Origin: Ktedonobacterales bacterium | Lineage (GTDB): Bacteria > Chloroflexota > Ktedonobacteria > Ktedonobacterales > Ktedonobacteraceae | Assembly (NCBI GenBank): GCA_027451525.1 | Contig: DAIDJF010000025.1 | Span: 1-64,000, forward strand | Direction of reading: 5' to 3' | DNA: 64,000 nt | In this document: positions 1 through 8,454 of the stretch, in pieces | Numbering within the stretch: position 1 is the stretch's first letter | Layout of the letters: the number at the start of each line of letters is the position of its first letter | Translations under genes and position numbers: made by a program | The notes under the pieces: generated by a model | The model's input: the letters and a program-made list of their open reading frames with translations, nothing else | What the model was told of the DNA's origin: nothing | Databases searched by the model: none

Positions 1-1
1 T

Positions 2-157
2 GTAGGGGCGTGATTTATCACGCCCTGCCCCCCACACGCCGAAAAGTGCGCAATGACGTTTGACAGAGCAGTAGGGGTATGATTCATCACACCCTCGTAC
101 CCCTGCCCATGCGCCACATGTGATGCTCGTGTTGCACGTGATGAATCATGCCCTAAC
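2..157. repeat. GTAGGGGCG palindromic repeat cluster, copy 1
   Basis: Three copies of a short palindromic core. The first, at 2-27, begins GTAGGGGCGTGAT and returns as ATCACGCCCT. A diverged second copy lies at 71-95 (GTAGGGGTATGATTCATCAC). A third, inverted copy lies at 135-157. The same core is found at 42165-42270 and, with a different stem, at 29460-29550. The inverted third copy runs into the end of the MFS gene and supplies its stop codon. No open reading frame lies inside. Confidence 0.75.
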
Positions 158-1348
158 CAATTCCTCCTCAGGCTTTTTTTCAGATTTGCGGAATGTCACC
201 CACCAGAAGAGTAGCATCAGTACGGCTAATAGTGCCATATATGGAAGCAGTGACCAGATGCCGACCGTTTGTGCCAGTAAGCCAGCAAACCAGGGGAAGA
301 TTGCGATTCCGAGAATGCTCAAGCTCACAAGAAAGCCGATTGCACTGGCAACAGTACGATTGCTCACAATACTCGGCATTAGCGCAACCGTTGTAGGATA
401 AATCGGCCCCAGACTCAACCCAATAAAACAGAAGCCAAGGGCAGGGAAGAGGCCAAAGGGCAAAAACCACACGACAAGAAGCCCAAACAACAAACTAATA
501 ATACAGATGTAAACGAGTCCGACACTACTCAGATGGATCCGTTCAGCAAGTGCTGACAATGTGAAGCGGCCAAGCGTAAATCCCAACCAGTAGCCACTGA
601 CAACTGCGCTGGCAAAAAAGGTCTGCTGATGAAGGTTTTCGACCAGGAAACTATAGCCCCAGTTGCCCATACTTACTTCAACACCAACATATAACAGAAG
701 AAAAATAGCTGCCAACCAGACCATAGGCAGTTTTAGTATTGCCAGTAAGGCATTTTCTTGCCTATCCTCCTGCTGGCGTGGGCCTGGACTGGCAATCGCC
801 AGATGTGCTTCAAACGCCAGGAGCACACCGAACAACAGTGGAACACTCAGCAGTGTCCAGAGCACATACACGCTACTCCATTGCCAATTCAGAGAGAGCA
901 GAAAGGCCGCAACAAATGGTCCAAAAAACGCACCCGCACCATAAAAAGCGTGCAGAGAGTTCATTACGGTCGTATGACGCGGCAAGCCCACCACATAGGC
1001 ATTCAAGCCAGTTTCAACAAAGGCCATGCCAAAGCCCATGAAAAACCGTGTTGCCAACAAGATCAGGAATGGCGGCTTGATGCTCACGGTCAGTGTTCCT
1101 AACAAAAAGGCCAGCAGACCAAGAGCCAGAAAATTACGCAACCCCAGGCGTTCCAGTATCAGGCTACTGGTAAAAGCGGAGAAAAAATAGCCGACCGAAG
1201 AGGTGAGGAAAATAAGGCTAATCGTGGACTTATCAACACCATAATAAGTCGCCATATTTGGCAAGACAACGCCTAACGCGCCACTGTTCACACCAATCAG
1301 AGCAAAGCCCAAAAAAGCCAGGATGATGCGGATACGAGCATGTTTCAC
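146..1348 (-). CDS. MFS transporter
   Basis: A 400-residue, very hydrophobic protein with about 12 predicted membrane segments, the usual size for the major facilitator superfamily. It resembles sugar or drug MFS permeases: the N-terminal segment has a GVNSGALGVVLPNM-type stretch and a loop between segments 2 and 3 of the form LERLGLRN. The substrate cannot be told. The start is GTG at 1348, preceded by AAAGGG seven bases upstream. The last codons and TGA stop lie inside a copy of the intergenic palindromic repeat, so the C-terminal residues VRA are probably repeat-derived. It is transcribed alone; the next gene upstream has its own terminator. Confidence 0.85.
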   Translation of the reverse strand: MKHARIRIILAFLGFALIGVNSGALGVVLPNMATYYGVDKSTISLIFLTSSVGYFFSAFTSSLILERLGLRNFLALGLLAFLLGTLTVSIKPPFLILLATRFFMGFGMAFVETGLNAYVVGLPRHTTVMNSLHAFYGAGAFFGPFVAAFLLSLNWQWSSVYVLWTLLSVPLLFGVLLAFEAHLAIASPGPRQQEDRQENALLAILKLPMVWLAAIFLLLYVGVEVSMGNWGYSFLVENLHQQTFFASAVVSGYWLGFTLGRFTLSALAERIHLSSVGLVYICIISLLFGLLVVWFLPFGLFPALGFCFIGLSLGPIYPTTVALMPSIVSNRTVASAIGFLVSLSILGIAIFPWFAGLLAQTVGIWSLLPYMALLAVLMLLFWWVTFRKSEKKPEEELVRA

Positions 1349-1423
1349 AAAGATACCCTTTTTGAATCCTACAATGCACTCGCATTGCTTGCTCCATACT
1401 ATATAACACCAGCAGAGAAGTGT

Positions 1424-1462
1424 AAAAAAGAGAGTGGTAACGTCGTTACCGCTCTCTTTTTT
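1424..1462 (-). terminator. Rho-independent terminator
   Basis: A 13-bp stem, GAGAGTGGTAACG pairing with CGTTACCGCTCTC with one G-U pair, flanked by A-runs and T-runs so that it can work in both directions. It lies just after the stop of the small membrane protein at 1486. Confidence 0.85.
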
Positions 1463-1485
1463 CGTAAATTTAATTACACGTTCCC

Positions 1486-1869
1486 TTACTCTCTATCTAA
1501 TTGATAGGCCCTCCTTTGCACATCTTCGACGAAAAGCAGGCAGAGCAACGCCATTTCGTCTATTTTGATCGGCACATCGTGAATATCATATGGGCGCGCC
1601 AGAATAAACCAGCAAATGATCGTCGCTAGCGCATATGCCATCAAAAGATAACGTACAAATCGTTGATAATATGCTAATTGCGGCAAGTAAAGCGCAACAA
1701 GCAACACAATATAACCAATTCCATTTAGTAAAAACCATAGACGCAAATCTTCTGTCGGGTTTGTCGCTAGATGCAGATGAAACAGTGCAGTGATCAACGT
1801 CAACACCACAATGCCTATCTGAACAACACCAAACCGTATGCCTGGGAGCGTCATTTGTCCTTGACGCAT
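1486..1869 (-). CDS. Small four-helix membrane protein, unknown function
   Basis: A 127-residue protein with four predicted membrane helices (about residues 12-30, 45-65, 68-90 and 103-115) and a short charged C-terminus ending QLDRE. I do not recognise a named family or any catalytic motif. The ATG at 1869 has AAAGGGG twelve bases upstream; a second in-frame ATG five codons in has AAGGA very close and is the alternative. It is monocistronic, with hairpin terminators on both sides. Confidence 0.6.
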   Translation of the reverse strand: MRQGQMTLPGIRFGVVQIGIVVLTLITALFHLHLATNPTEDLRLWFLLNGIGYIVLLVALYLPQLAYYQRFVRYLLMAYALATIICWFILARPYDIHDVPIKIDEMALLCLLFVEDVQRRAYQLDRE

Positions 1870-1987
1870 GGGTACAGTATCCCCTTTCTATAACTAACAC
1901 AACATCAACATAGCATCCGTCCAGGCTATAGGAGACACGCCATATATCAATAGCAAGTTTCATGCGATTTTTATCATTTTTTCACAA

Positions 1988-2033
1988 TAAAAGAGGTAAA
2001 AGCAGCAAACAACTAGCAGCTTTTACCTCTTTT
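1988..2033 (-). terminator. Rho-independent terminator
   Basis: A perfect 15-bp stem, AAAAGAGGTAAAAGC with GCTTTTACCTCTTTT, and a short loop. It follows the stop codon of the gene at 2077-2544. Confidence 0.85.
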
Positions 2034-2076
2034 GCAAAAAGGAACGACAGAGAATTTATATACCCTTACAGGCACT

Positions 2077-2544
2077 CTACTCGGCACTGGAAAAAGGCTC
2101 TAAACGCATAGAATGCAATTTTTCCTTGGCAACCAGTGAGAGACGGCGCAGATGACGCTCTTTTTCTTGTAATCGCTGTTCATACGTCATACAACGATTT
2201 TCATAGTCCTGGCATACTTGCGCGAACTGCCGTCGCAGTTGTTTATGCGCTCCCGCCCCAAACTCGACCAGTTTGACCACGCCAATAAATGAAAAATAGA
2301 GGATACAGAAAAAAGGCGGCCACCAGACCAGTTCAACCAGCACCAGATAAAATACATGCTGCTGCATCCATGAAACGGTTCCCAGTGTCAGTGTAACGAG
2401 AATTTGACCAGCGAGTGCGATACCCATTACAAGGCCGAAACGAATAAGACGGCGCACACCAATAGCTTGTTGGATCTGCATCATATCAAATGTTGCATTC
2501 CACGGTTCCTGAGGTTCATTGGGTGTTTTCAATTTTTCTTGCAT
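2077..2544 (-). CDS. Two-helix membrane protein with C-terminal coiled coil
   Basis: A 155-residue protein with a polar N-terminus, two membrane helices (about residues 35-55 and 63-90) and a highly charged C-terminal helix (from about residue 95, many R, E, Q and K) likely to form a coiled coil in the cytoplasm. The general layout recalls 2TM-domain proteins, but I cannot assign a family. The start is ATG at 2544, with AGGA five bases upstream; the frame stays open 20 codons further, without a ribosome site. It is transcribed alone. Confidence 0.6.
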   Translation of the reverse strand: MQEKLKTPNEPQEPWNATFDMMQIQQAIGVRRLIRFGLVMGIALAGQILVTLTLGTVSWMQQHVFYLVLVELVWWPPFFCILYFSFIGVVKLVEFGAGAHKQLRRQFAQVCQDYENRCMTYEQRLQEKERHLRRLSLVAKEKLHSMRLEPFSSAE

Positions 2545-2648
2545 AGGAGTCCTTTTTCCCTTGTCTAGAAAGTAGCGAGCAATGTTTATCAACGTAAAGT
2601 TCATATAAACAAGCTTACTACGAGATACGCAATAGAAGAGAAAATGGA

Positions 2649-2921
2649 TTACAGAACTTGCTTGCCTGCTGGTCTTGTCATTCGTTCAAGCCGAATGAGA
2701 TACACGAGAGCGTCCCGCGCGGAATGACCGCACATATCTTCTGAAGCCTGCAATTGTGCGCAGACAATTGGACGCTCCGGCTTTCCAAAAAGCTTACACC
2801 GATTATTTGCCGCCAACTGCACGCAACGCACACCCGCTGGCTTGCCATTAGGCATCCCTGGTATGGGTGACGAGATAGACGGCGCAATGCAGCACGCGCC
2901 ACAACCGACACGACAATTCAT
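2649..2921 (-). CDS. YkgJ-family cysteine cluster protein
   Basis: About 90 residues with the opening [19 protein letters not shown] and then [23 protein letters not shown] and MCG. These are the conserved cysteines of the YkgJ/UPF0153 family, thought to bind Zn or an Fe-S cluster. Members of this subfamily usually begin at the methionine just before the first Cys, so I place the start at 2921. The frame runs upstream to a TTG at 2957 with two extra cysteines (LECDECD), and neither start has a strong ribosome site. The function of the family is not established. Confidence 0.8.
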   Translation of the reverse strand: MNCRVGCGACCIAPSISSPIPGMPNGKPAGVRCVQLAANNRCKLFGKPERPIVCAQLQASEDMCGHSARDALVYLIRLERMTRPAGKQVL

Positions 2922-3212
2922 ATCACACTCATCGCATTCCAAACCGCCTGATCTCAACGATCAATGCTTTTTTACAACGATAGAACAATGGCTCAAGCCG
3001 CTTTAGTAGCGGTTTGAGTCGTTAACGTACGCATCTTTTATGAGAAACTCATGTGATTCAGTTGTGAGCTTTTTGCGCTGCTTAGAGATTGTGCTGTGAT
3101 GAACAGGCTTTATTCTATAGACAACGGATGAGCGAATACAACAACATACCAATACAAATACTCACCGCGTGATGAGTATTAGAGCACAGCTTCATCCATA
3201 AGGAGTTTCATC

Positions 3213-3848
3213 ATGAGTATCTCGAAAGCTATTCATCCATCAGATGCTACACATATTCCTGAGCCACCGATTGCGCGTTTCCTCTTTGCAGACACTCGCA
3301 TGGCCTGGTTCTGGCTGATCGTCCGCTTATATGTCGGTTATCAGTGGATTACCGCTGGTCTCGAAAAACTGACTGGACGTGATTTCTCGATTAGTCCTAC
3401 ATTTGGCAAAGCAGTGACAACGCCTTGGGTATTCACAGGACATGATGGTGCAGCAATGCAAGGCTTTGTGTCGGGCGCACTTAAACTGGCCGCTGGTTCT
3501 CATCCTGCCGTACAGGGTTGGTATGCCTCATTCCTACAGAATTTTGTCTTACCATCGGCTCCAGTCTTTGCGTATGTCGTCACATTTGGTGAGATTTGTG
3601 TTGGCCTCGGCCTGATCTTCGGTGTCCTGACCGGTATCGCCGCCTTCTTCGGTGTCTTCATGAACCTGAACTTCATGCTGGCAGGCGCGGTGAGCATTAA
3701 CCCAGTCATTGGTGGGTTGGCAGTCCTGCTTGTCCTGGCCTGGCGGGTCGCTGGCTACTACGGTGTTGATAGCTATCTGCTACCACTGCTTGGTACACCC
3801 TGGACAGGTCGCCTGGTTCATCAAGCACCCAGCGTAGCGCATGCGTAA
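3213..3848 (+). CDS. DoxX/DoxD-like membrane protein
   Basis: A 211-residue integral membrane protein of the DoxX family with about four helices (around residues 30-50, 115-135, 138-158 and 165-185). Its size and the motif RLYVGYQWITAGLEKL match the DoxD-like branch, named for the thiosulfate:quinone oxidoreductase subunit of Acidianus. Most bacterial members have an unproven role in redox or stress physiology. AAGGAG lies before the ATG. It is a single gene with a terminator at 3874-3908 facing the convergent peptidase gene. Confidence 0.85.
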   Translation: MSISKAIHPSDATHIPEPPIARFLFADTRMAWFWLIVRLYVGYQWITAGLEKLTGRDFSISPTFGKAVTTPWVFTGHDGAAMQGFVSGALKLAAGSHPAVQGWYASFLQNFVLPSAPVFAYVVTFGEICVGLGLIFGVLTGIAAFFGVFMNLNFMLAGAVSINPVIGGLAVLLVLAWRVAGYYGVDSYLLPLLGTPWTGRLVHQAPSVAHA

Positions 3849-3873
3849 TAGACATCCACGAGTAATGAAGCAA

Positions 3874-3908
3874 CAATGGGATGGTTTATGTAGCCATCCC
3901 ATTGTTTT
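3874..3908. terminator. Bidirectional terminator between convergent genes
   Basis: An 11-bp stem, CAATGGGATGG with CCATCCCATTG, with a 9-base loop followed by TTTT on the plus strand. It separates the DoxX gene from the S9 peptidase gene. Confidence 0.8.
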
Positions 3909-3916
3909 GCGTTTCT

Positions 3917-5806
3917 CTACAGGTAGCGTTTCAGCCAGCCCAACAAGCGTTCCATCACATCACGGAAATGATCTCTTTCACCAACGCCATGTCCCTCACG
4001 CGGATAAACCACCAGTTCAATAGGCACATTGCGCTCACGCAAGGCGCGATAAAAGGCATACGCCTGCGCAACGGGCACTGCTGGATCATCCTCGCCATGC
4101 AGAATCAATGTTGGCGTTACAACACGACTCGCATAGGTGATTGGCGAATGTTTATGATAGACTTCTGGATGTTCCAGAGGGGTCGTCCCTAACAATAAGA
4201 TATCAGCATCAGCGATATTGGTTTGGGCATGCATATTGAACCAATCGGAGATACCGGCACCCATCATCGCGGCCTTGAAGCGATTGGTTTGTGTGACCGC
4301 CCATGCAGTCAGAAATCCACCGTTGCTCCAACCGCCAATGCCGACGCGCTCGCCATCGACATTGCCCTGCTGCACCAGATACTCCACGCCGTTGAGAATA
4401 TCTTGAAAATCCTTGCCGCCCATGTCTCCGAGCACAGCATCCGCAAAGGCCGTGCCATGGCCCCAACTGCCGCGCATATTTGGGCGAAAAATGGCAAAAC
4501 CCTGTGCTGCCATAATTTGCGAAGAGGAATCCCAATAGTCACATTCCGCTCCCGATGGCCCACCATGCACATCGACATAGAGCGGAGGCAGTTTTCCGTC
4601 CTCACGCATAAGCGGCGGCAGAAACAAGCCATCGATGCGCCAGCCATCCACGCTCTCATAGTGGATGCGCTCAGTCGCGATGGCACTTACTGTCTCTTCA
4701 ATAATCGGATTCAAACGCGAAATTTTGCGCCACTGGATAGATTGCTCGCCCACAAGCTCACCACACCAGAAGTCGGGAGGCGTGGTACTGGTCGAGTGAA
4801 TTGCCACAAAACGCTGAACATCTTGTGCGGTTGAGAGCGAGGGCTGATCCCACTGCATGACAAAATCCTTGTCCAGCAGCGTGATTGTCCCATCGCGGCT
4901 ATCGAGCATACCTATCTGGTGCGTCACATCTTTACAGGCGGTATAGAGCAGGTGAACACCATCAGGGAGCCAACAACACCACGTCGGATTGGAGGCAATG
5001 CCTGGCGTGAGATTGCGAGTTTGACCATCTACCAGCGAGACAGTAAAAATGTCGCCGCTACCGCGCCCAGGATCACTCCAACGCCCAGAAACGTAGGCGA
5101 TCTGCTTGCTATCAGGCGACCATGCGAGTGCTCTAGCCTGCCATGTCAGATGCGTGATCTGGCGTATTGCTCCCCCATCTGCCGCAACCACACCAATTTG
5201 ACCACGATACCAGTCCGTCTCATCCGGTCCTGGAGCATAATAGAGCGCAAGAGTTGTGCTATCAGGCGACCACGTATATTCCCATACGCTGAAACCTGTC
5301 GGGATTATTGGTTCTGGAATATGATGCTCCAGGCGCACCATCCATAAACGACGATGACGCCTAGAGGTAATCACTTTGGGATCTGTCTTGGGTTCTTCGC
5401 CTTCCAAGGAGAGAAATGCCAGACGAAAGCCATCTGGCGACCAACTCAGGTTACTTACTCCATTTGGCATCTTGCACAGTTGACGTGCTTCGCCCGCTTC
5501 AACAGAAATCAGATGGATTTGGGGCTTTTCCTTATCACCATCCGCAGTGGTAATAAAAGCCAGTTGTTTGCTATCTGGCGACCAGCACGGACCATACTCC
5601 GAATTTTTGCCATGTATAAAAGGACGAGCGTCACCACTGGCAATGTCAACGAGCCAGATGCGCCCGCGCCGTTTCTGCTCACCAGGAATATGTTCCCACA
5701 CCACAAATGCCGCCCGCTTGCCATCTGGTGACATCACACAGTCTCCTGGCACGCGCATCTCAAACAGCAGGTTTAGCGTCATGCCACCTAATTGTAGATC
5801 AGACAT
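3917..5806 (-). CDS. S9 family prolyl oligopeptidase-like serine peptidase
   Basis: A 629-residue cytoplasmic peptidase. The N-terminal ~370 residues are a TolB/WD40-like beta-propeller with repeated 'WSPDGxxLAF' blades. The C-terminal ~250 residues are an alpha/beta hydrolase with nucleophile elbow GWSNGGF, acid loop HGEDDPAVPVAQA and histidine loop YPREGHG, a complete Ser-Asp-His triad. This matches acylaminoacyl-peptidase/dipeptidyl-peptidase members of S9, which cut short peptides. There is no signal peptide. The ATG at 5806 has AAAGGGG seven bases upstream; an ATG six codons earlier lacks one. It is monocistronic and points toward the DoxX gene. Confidence 0.92.
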   Translation of the reverse strand: MSDLQLGGMTLNLLFEMRVPGDCVMSPDGKRAAFVVWEHIPGEQKRRGRIWLVDIASGDARPFIHGKNSEYGPCWSPDSKQLAFITTADGDKEKPQIHLISVEAGEARQLCKMPNGVSNLSWSPDGFRLAFLSLEGEEPKTDPKVITSRRHRRLWMVRLEHHIPEPIIPTGFSVWEYTWSPDSTTLALYYAPGPDETDWYRGQIGVVAADGGAIRQITHLTWQARALAWSPDSKQIAYVSGRWSDPGRGSGDIFTVSLVDGQTRNLTPGIASNPTWCCWLPDGVHLLYTACKDVTHQIGMLDSRDGTITLLDKDFVMQWDQPSLSTAQDVQRFVAIHSTSTTPPDFWCGELVGEQSIQWRKISRLNPIIEETVSAIATERIHYESVDGWRIDGLFLPPLMREDGKLPPLYVDVHGGPSGAECDYWDSSSQIMAAQGFAIFRPNMRGSWGHGTAFADAVLGDMGGKDFQDILNGVEYLVQQGNVDGERVGIGGWSNGGFLTAWAVTQTNRFKAAMMGAGISDWFNMHAQTNIADADILLLGTTPLEHPEVYHKHSPITYASRVVTPTLILHGEDDPAVPVAQAYAFYRALRERNVPIELVVYPREGHGVGERDHFRDVMERLLGWLKRYL

Positions 5807-5934
5807 CCGTACGCCCCTTTGCATTCTACAAACTATTTCTCATGTACTGTCAATTTCGCTTGTGTCAGCATAACCATTGCTATGATTTTTGTCAACGCTA
5901 GCATCAGCTTACCAATTTTTGCAACTTCCAATAA

Positions 5935-6003
5935 GATATATCGTATTCTGGAATAGAACGATATATCGCTATGTTATAAGAGGTGAATGCGATATATCGC
6001 ATT
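5935..6003 (+). promoter_or_regulatory. Three GATATATCG palindromes (operator array)
   Basis: GATATATCG occurs at 5935-5943, CGATATATCG at 5959-5968, and an 18-bp perfect palindrome AATGCGATATATCGCATT at 5986-6003. Centres are about 25 and 31 bp apart. They lie just upstream of the His/Gly-rich gene. Such AT-centred palindromes are typical of dimeric winged-helix repressors (PadR among others). The bound regulator is not in the window. Confidence 0.65.
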
Positions 6004-6033
6004 GATTGTAGGAACAGAAAGGAACACACACCT

Positions 6034-6555
6034 ATGTTTGGTGAACACAACAAACGATTTGCACGCGAATACGCACAAGGCGAGTGGGGAGGATGGACGC
6101 CTCCCTGGATGCAGCACGAGGGAGAGCAAGCTGATTGGCATGGCCCACACGGACATCATCACGGACACCATGAGCATCACGAACACCAGGAACATCACGA
6201 GCATCATGGTCATCGTGGTGGCTTTGGCCCAGGTTTCGGCCCACGTGGTGGTTTCGGCTGGCGCGGTGGCTTTGGACCTCGCGGTGGTTTTGGCCCCGGC
6301 TTTGGTCCAGGACCTCGCGGTCCCTGGGGCTCACCCGAATTTCAGGCTTTTAGAAGCGAAGCAGCACAAGTTGCGCGTCTCTTCATGATTGCCACACGCA
6401 GCGCATTCGAGGACAAAGAGCGTCAAGCTCAATTGCGCTCATTTATCGAGCGTTCGCGCAAAGAACTCTCCGACATCATCTATGGCACAACGCAGCCAAA
6501 GAGCGCGGAAAGCGCACCCGAAAGCGGCAACTCCCCAGAGGTCGGGCAGGCATAA
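6034..6555 (+). CDS. His/Gly-rich protein resembling the tail of a PadR-type regulator
   Basis: A 173-residue protein. Residues ~35-60 are a run of HGHH/HEHH repeats (many histidines, likely metal-binding) and ~61-100 are GGFGPGFGPR-like glycine/arginine repeats. The last ~75 residues form helices with EAAQVARLFMIATRSAFEDKE, a pattern seen in the C-terminal helices of His-rich PadR-family regulators. No winged-helix DNA-binding domain is present, so it is not itself a normal PadR protein. The start is ATG at 6034 with AAAGGA upstream. It may be autoregulated or metal-regulated through the three palindromes in front of it. This role is an inference. Confidence 0.6.
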   Translation: MFGEHNKRFAREYAQGEWGGWTPPWMQHEGEQADWHGPHGHHHGHHEHHEHQEHHEHHGHRGGFGPGFGPRGGFGWRGGFGPRGGFGPGFGPGPRGPWGSPEFQAFRSEAAQVARLFMIATRSAFEDKERQAQLRSFIERSRKELSDIIYGTTQPKSAESAPESGNSPEVGQA

Positions 6556-6600
6556 GGCCACAAAGCAGGCACGTCGCCTCGATCTGAACACACAAAACAT

Positions 6601-6650
6601 GGGACAGGAAATTGCAAATGATGTGCAATTCTCCTGTCCCACAGTTATTT
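6601..6650. terminator. Bidirectional terminator
   Basis: GGGACAGGA-AATTGCA pairs with TGCAATT-CTCCTGTCCC around a 7-base loop, followed by a T-rich stretch. It lies between the His/Gly-rich gene and the convergent FAD monooxygenase gene. Confidence 0.85.
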
Positions 6651-6661
6651 TACAGAGCACG

Positions 6662-7801
6662 CTATGCAAGTGTCTCTAACATTGGCTCCATACCTTGCAG
6701 CAAAGTTGCAGGAGGTAATAGATGCATTACCGCATTGCGTACAAAAGCAACGGCGGGATGTTCGACCGAGGCTAGCCAGATCAGAAAATCGGATGTGTAG
6801 CGCAACTCTTCCACACGTGGTTTCCTTCTGGTCATATACGCAGCAAGAGCCTGTTCGAGATGTGCAGGGTCGACATTATGCAGTTCTTCCGCCAATACAT
6901 GAGCGTCTTCAAGTGCCATCGCACCACCCATTGCTGATGTAGGTGAAACAGCATGAGCGGCATCACCTAACAACACAACGTGCCCACGATACCAGATGGG
7001 CAAACTCACTTGATGCACCTCATCCATAAAAATCGGAGTCGATGCCTGTAATCCCCGCAATATGGACGGAATAAGCCAGCCAAAATCGGCAAAACGCTCG
7101 TGCAGATAGGCAACATGCTCAACAGGGAGAGCAAGTTCCGCTTCAGGAACACGTGCGAGAAACATGACACCCATACGACCATCTTTGCCTGGGAACATGC
7201 CGATATATTCACCCTCCCCAAACAGATCATTCGGCTCATCGGGCGCATCAGGGCCACCAGGCAGCATCATCAGCCAGAAACGCAATCCGGCATACGCGAT
7301 ACCTTCATTTCCAAAGAGCAGTTCGCGCGTGCGTGAATGGGTTCCATCCGCTCCTACAACCAGATCAAATGTCTCCTGTGTGCCGTCACTCAAGCGCACA
7401 TGAACGCCCTCTCCGTCCTCTGCTACATCGACCAGCGTTGTCTGGAAACGAATAGGAATATCACGCACAAGTTCGCGCAAAATCGCTTGCAGAGCAGCAT
7501 GAGGCAAAAGAAAGACTTCTCCATACTGTTCAATCAATGGCTGGTAGTCTATTTTCGCGAGCACAGTTCCGCTTTTATGGCGTATCCACTCGCGTGTTAC
7601 AGGCGTGCTAAGGCTGCGGATTTGCTCTACTACGCCAAATAGCTCCAGTGTGTGCAAGCCATTGCGCCACAAGCCAATCACAAAACCTTCATGCCTGCGA
7701 TCAGCCGCGCGCTCAATGATGGTTATGTGATGTCCATCGCGTTGCAAATAGGCAGCAAGGGCCAGACCACCAAAGCCAGCCCCAACAATTAATACATTCA
7801 T
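6662..7801 (-). CDS. FAD-dependent monooxygenase
   Basis: A 379-residue flavoprotein of the PHBH/TetX-like aromatic hydroxylase family. It has an N-terminal Rossmann GAGFGGLALA motif with the adenine-ribose Glu in TIIERA, the middle VGADGTHSRTRELL (DG motif), and GDAAHAVSPTSAMGGAMALEDA (GD motif) near residue 285. These enzymes use NAD(P)H and O2 to hydroxylate aromatic or polyketide substrates; the substrate here cannot be told. It is cytoplasmic. The ATG at 7801 opens directly on the nucleotide-binding motif and has AGG eight bases upstream, so I prefer it to the upstream in-frame codon at 7828. Confidence 0.9.
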   Translation of the reverse strand: MNVLIVGAGFGGLALAAYLQRDGHHITIIERAADRRHEGFVIGLWRNGLHTLELFGVVEQIRSLSTPVTREWIRHKSGTVLAKIDYQPLIEQYGEVFLLPHAALQAILRELVRDIPIRFQTTLVDVAEDGEGVHVRLSDGTQETFDLVVGADGTHSRTRELLFGNEGIAYAGLRFWLMMLPGGPDAPDEPNDLFGEGEYIGMFPGKDGRMGVMFLARVPEAELALPVEHVAYLHERFADFGWLIPSILRGLQASTPIFMDEVHQVSLPIWYRGHVVLLGDAAHAVSPTSAMGGAMALEDAHVLAEELHNVDPAHLEQALAAYMTRRKPRVEELRYTSDFLIWLASVEHPAVAFVRNAVMHLLPPATLLQGMEPMLETLA

Positions 7802-7965
7802 GAGAGATACCTGCTCTTTCGTGCGCAACCTATGCGCAAAAAGCTGTCACAGCAGAACACACGATTTCCCCTAACAGCTTACAGGCTCTTTCTCACACAT
7901 GCATCACTTGTCCCAAGCTCATCATCACGCTCTATTCACAACTTGAGCACGCCCTCTCGCATTGA

Positions 7966-8454
7966 CTATTTATCAGTTCCTTGCGCCAGAAATGTTCTGA
8001 TCGTGCTCACCAGCAGTTCGTGGTCCTCGCGCTGCGGCAGACCAGAAACGGTAATAGTGCCAACGGGTCCAACGCCACGAATAATCAGTGGAAAAGCTCC
8101 ACCATGCGCGGCGTACTCATGCGAGGAGAGCAGGTACTTTTCCTCCATCGTCTGATTAGCAAGGCGCAGCGAGGTTCCCACATAGTACGAGCTATGTCCG
8201 AAGCGATTGACGACATTATTTTTGCGCTTGACCCACTCGCCATTATCGCGTGATGTGCCCGTCATCGCGTGATGAAAGAGTTGCTGTCCGTTGCGCGTAA
8301 TATCAATCGTTACGCCCTTGCCTTTTGCACGCGCCGCCTGCACGAGGGCCATGCCCAGAGCGAGCGCAGTTTCATTATCAAAAGCCGTAAATTGAAGTTC
8401 CTGCTCCTGGCGCAATAATTCTTCTAACAATGTCGGTGAAATATCGGTATTCAT
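7966..8454 (-). CDS. UPF0303 / heme-degrading-domain (GlcG/HbpS-like) protein
   Basis: A 162-residue protein matching the UPF0303 (YBR137w-like) branch of the GlcG/HbpS fold, with GKGVTIDITRNGQQLFHHAM, NNVVNRFGHSSYYVG and HGGAFPLIIRGVGPVGTITVSGLPQ. Family members are small cytosolic proteins; HbpS binds heme, while UPF0303 biochemistry is unclear. The ATG overlaps the TGA of the upstream methyltransferase gene (ATGA), so the two are translationally coupled. AAGGA lies before the start. Confidence 0.85.
   Translation of the reverse strand: MNTDISPTLLEELLRQEQELQFTAFDNETALALGMALVQAARAKGKGVTIDITRNGQQLFHHAMTGTSRDNGEWVKRKNNVVNRFGHSSYYVGTSLRLANQTMEEKYLLSSHEYAAHGGAFPLIIRGVGPVGTITVSGLPQREDHELLVSTIRTFLAQGTDK

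Noticed and set aside
1..160. CRISPR array from the repeated GTAGGGGCG units
   Set aside because: Units are palindromic, unevenly spaced, of both orientations and scattered at three sites; no cas genes.
2990..3020. Terminator at CTCAAGCCGCT/AGCGGTTTGAG before the DoxX gene
   Set aside because: A clear hairpin, but it has no T-run and lies between divergent genes, so it does not end any gene. It may be a regulatory site but evidence is thin.
4223..4834. 203-codon plus-strand frame inside the S9 peptidase gene
   Set aside because: Antisense shadow of the catalytic domain; sequence has no recognisable fold.
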